Shown one piece after another: positions 63,246 to 64,000 of a stretch of DNA of 64,000 nucleotides. Made by a program: the position numbers and the translations under genes. Below the pieces are notes generated by a model. It was not told the DNA's origin and searched no databases. It saw nothing but the letters and a program-made list of their open reading frames with translations. Source of the DNA: JAMXLO01 sp963850535 (GTDB taxonomy: Bacteria > Pseudomonadota > Alphaproteobacteria > Acetobacterales > Acetobacteraceae); NCBI GenBank assembly GCA_963850535.1, contig CAWKMC010000020.1, forward strand, positions 186,001 through 250,000, given 5' to 3'. Positions within the stretch are counted from its first letter, which is position 1; the number at the start of each line of letters is the position of its first letter.

Positions 63246-64000
63246 TCATCGCGCAGCCGATGGTGCAACCAGGCCCACGCCGCGCAGATGGCTGAACAAG
63301 TCCTTCAGCCTGTCACGGTCGGCCTGCGGCAATGGCGGCCGCAAAATCAATTCGATATTCGAGCGCAGATGCGCCTGGTCGCCGGTGCCGAACAACACCA
63401 CGTCCACGCCTGGCTCATGCCGCACATAGCGATACGCCGCATCGGTCAGGCTGGTCGCGCCACCGGGATGCACCAGGAAGCCGAGTGGATCGGGATCGTC
63501 GGCCAGCGACTGCGGCACCTTTGACTGCGCAGCCAGTTCCTTCATCGCCTCGACGACACGCTCGCGTCGCGCGAAGATGCCGCGCACGGCGAACATCAGC
63601 AGCGTGCCCACGCGATGCTGCAGAGTCGCTGGAAACACTGCCTCGCGCGTGTTCTGGTTCATCAGGTGGAACGCCACCATCACCACGTCCCACAGCCCAT
63701 CGGGGACGGCGCGCCGCAGCATCTGGTGCTCCAGGTCGTTCGGCGATGTCTCGGTGATGCCGAGAAACCGGAATTTTCCGCGTTCCTTCTCCTTCAGCAA
63801 TACCGGGGCGATGACGTCGCGCACGTAGTCATAGCCGGACGGCGGCACGGCATGCAGTTGAAACACGTCGATGCAGTCGATGCCGAGTTCGCGCAGCGAA
63901 TTGTCCAGGCTCGCCACCACGCGTTGCGGCGTCCAGCGTTCGCCGCCGCGGATGACCGACGACTTGGTGGCGATTACCACGCTATCGCGCGGCACCGACT
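63246..64000 (-). CDS. aldo/keto reductase (5' partial)
   Basis: The start lies beyond the right edge. Visible parts: VVIATKSSVIRGGERWTPQR, LGIDCIDVFQLHAVPPSGYD, GKFRFLGITETSPNDL and the C-terminal GVDVVLFGTGDQAHLRSNIE, all of the AKR barrel, which reduces carbonyls with NADPH. The catalytic Tyr/Lys part is split by the edge. Lies 14 bases before the enolase-superfamily gene, so the two are probably one sugar-acid operon. Confidence 0.82.
   Translation of the reverse strand, partial: SVPRDSVVIATKSSVIRGGERWTPQRVVASLDNSLRELGIDCIDVFQLHAVPPSGYDYVRDVIAPVLLKEKERGKFRFLGITETSPNDLEHQMLRRAVPDGLWDVVMVAFHLMNQNTREAVFPATLQHRVGTLLMFAVRGIFARRERVVEAMKELAAQSKVPQSLADDPDPLGFLVHPGGATSLTDAAYRYVRHEPGVDVVLFGTGDQAHLRSNIELILRPPLPQADRDRLKDLFSHLRGVGLVAPSAAR

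Overview
The window is a high-GC stretch of chromosome from an alphaproteobacterium, most likely a member of the Acetobacteraceae/Rhodospirillales. I infer this from codon and GC character, from the mix of dicarboxylate/peptide/NMT1-type ABC importers, CaiB-type CoA-transferases and enolase-superfamily enzymes, and from the cyclase/TolB-like/TPR proteins common in this class. I saw no rRNA, tRNA, CRISPR or phage module.

Layout. 1-1.5 kb: the end of an HldE-like heptose kinase whose second domain is degenerate, plus a small exported protein. 1.5-8.8 kb: three tandem copies of a 2.4-kb gene for a class III cyclase / TolB-like / TPR / rhodanese-like protein; the first two are broken and the third is intact. 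8.8-16.2 kb: an M28 peptidase divergent from a five-gene peptide ABC importer whose binding protein appears circularly permuted. 16.4-24.5 kb: a metzincin-like secreted protease, an enolase-superfamily enzyme, a frameshifted PLP ammonia-lyase, a lone molybdenum hydroxylase large subunit with a MoaD-like protein, and an amidase. 24.5-27.6 kb: small genes, a VOC protein, Aat and MsrQ. 27.6-32.3 kb: a minus-strand operon of an NMT1-type ABC importer with a CoA-transferase. 32.4-42.3 kb: an ABC-F ATPase with a possible leader peptide, two tandem MetE-like proteins, YqhA-like and TerB-like proteins, a VWA protein, a flavin monooxygenase, TypA and a conserved hypothetical. 42.4-46.3 kb: a 110-base palindrome, two DUF1254-type proteins and an outer-membrane-like protein. 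46.4-57 kb: GFA and VOC proteins, an MFS carrier, a berberine-bridge-type oxidase divergent from a LysR-HTH/TolB-like/TPR fusion, an orphan binding protein and an EmrAB-like efflux pair. 57-64 kb: a lower-GC membrane-protein pair, an intact IS630 element, OprB, a PfkB kinase, a second enolase-superfamily enzyme and an aldo/keto reductase.

Functionally the region is catabolic and transport-rich: peptide uptake beside a peptidase, anion uptake beside CoA transfer, sugar-acid dehydratase-like enzymes, a porin and exporters. An unusually large number of otherwise conserved genes carry a single extra base. Several of these look like a duplicated neighbouring base, so the reader should consider sequencing or assembly error before accepting each as a true pseudogene.
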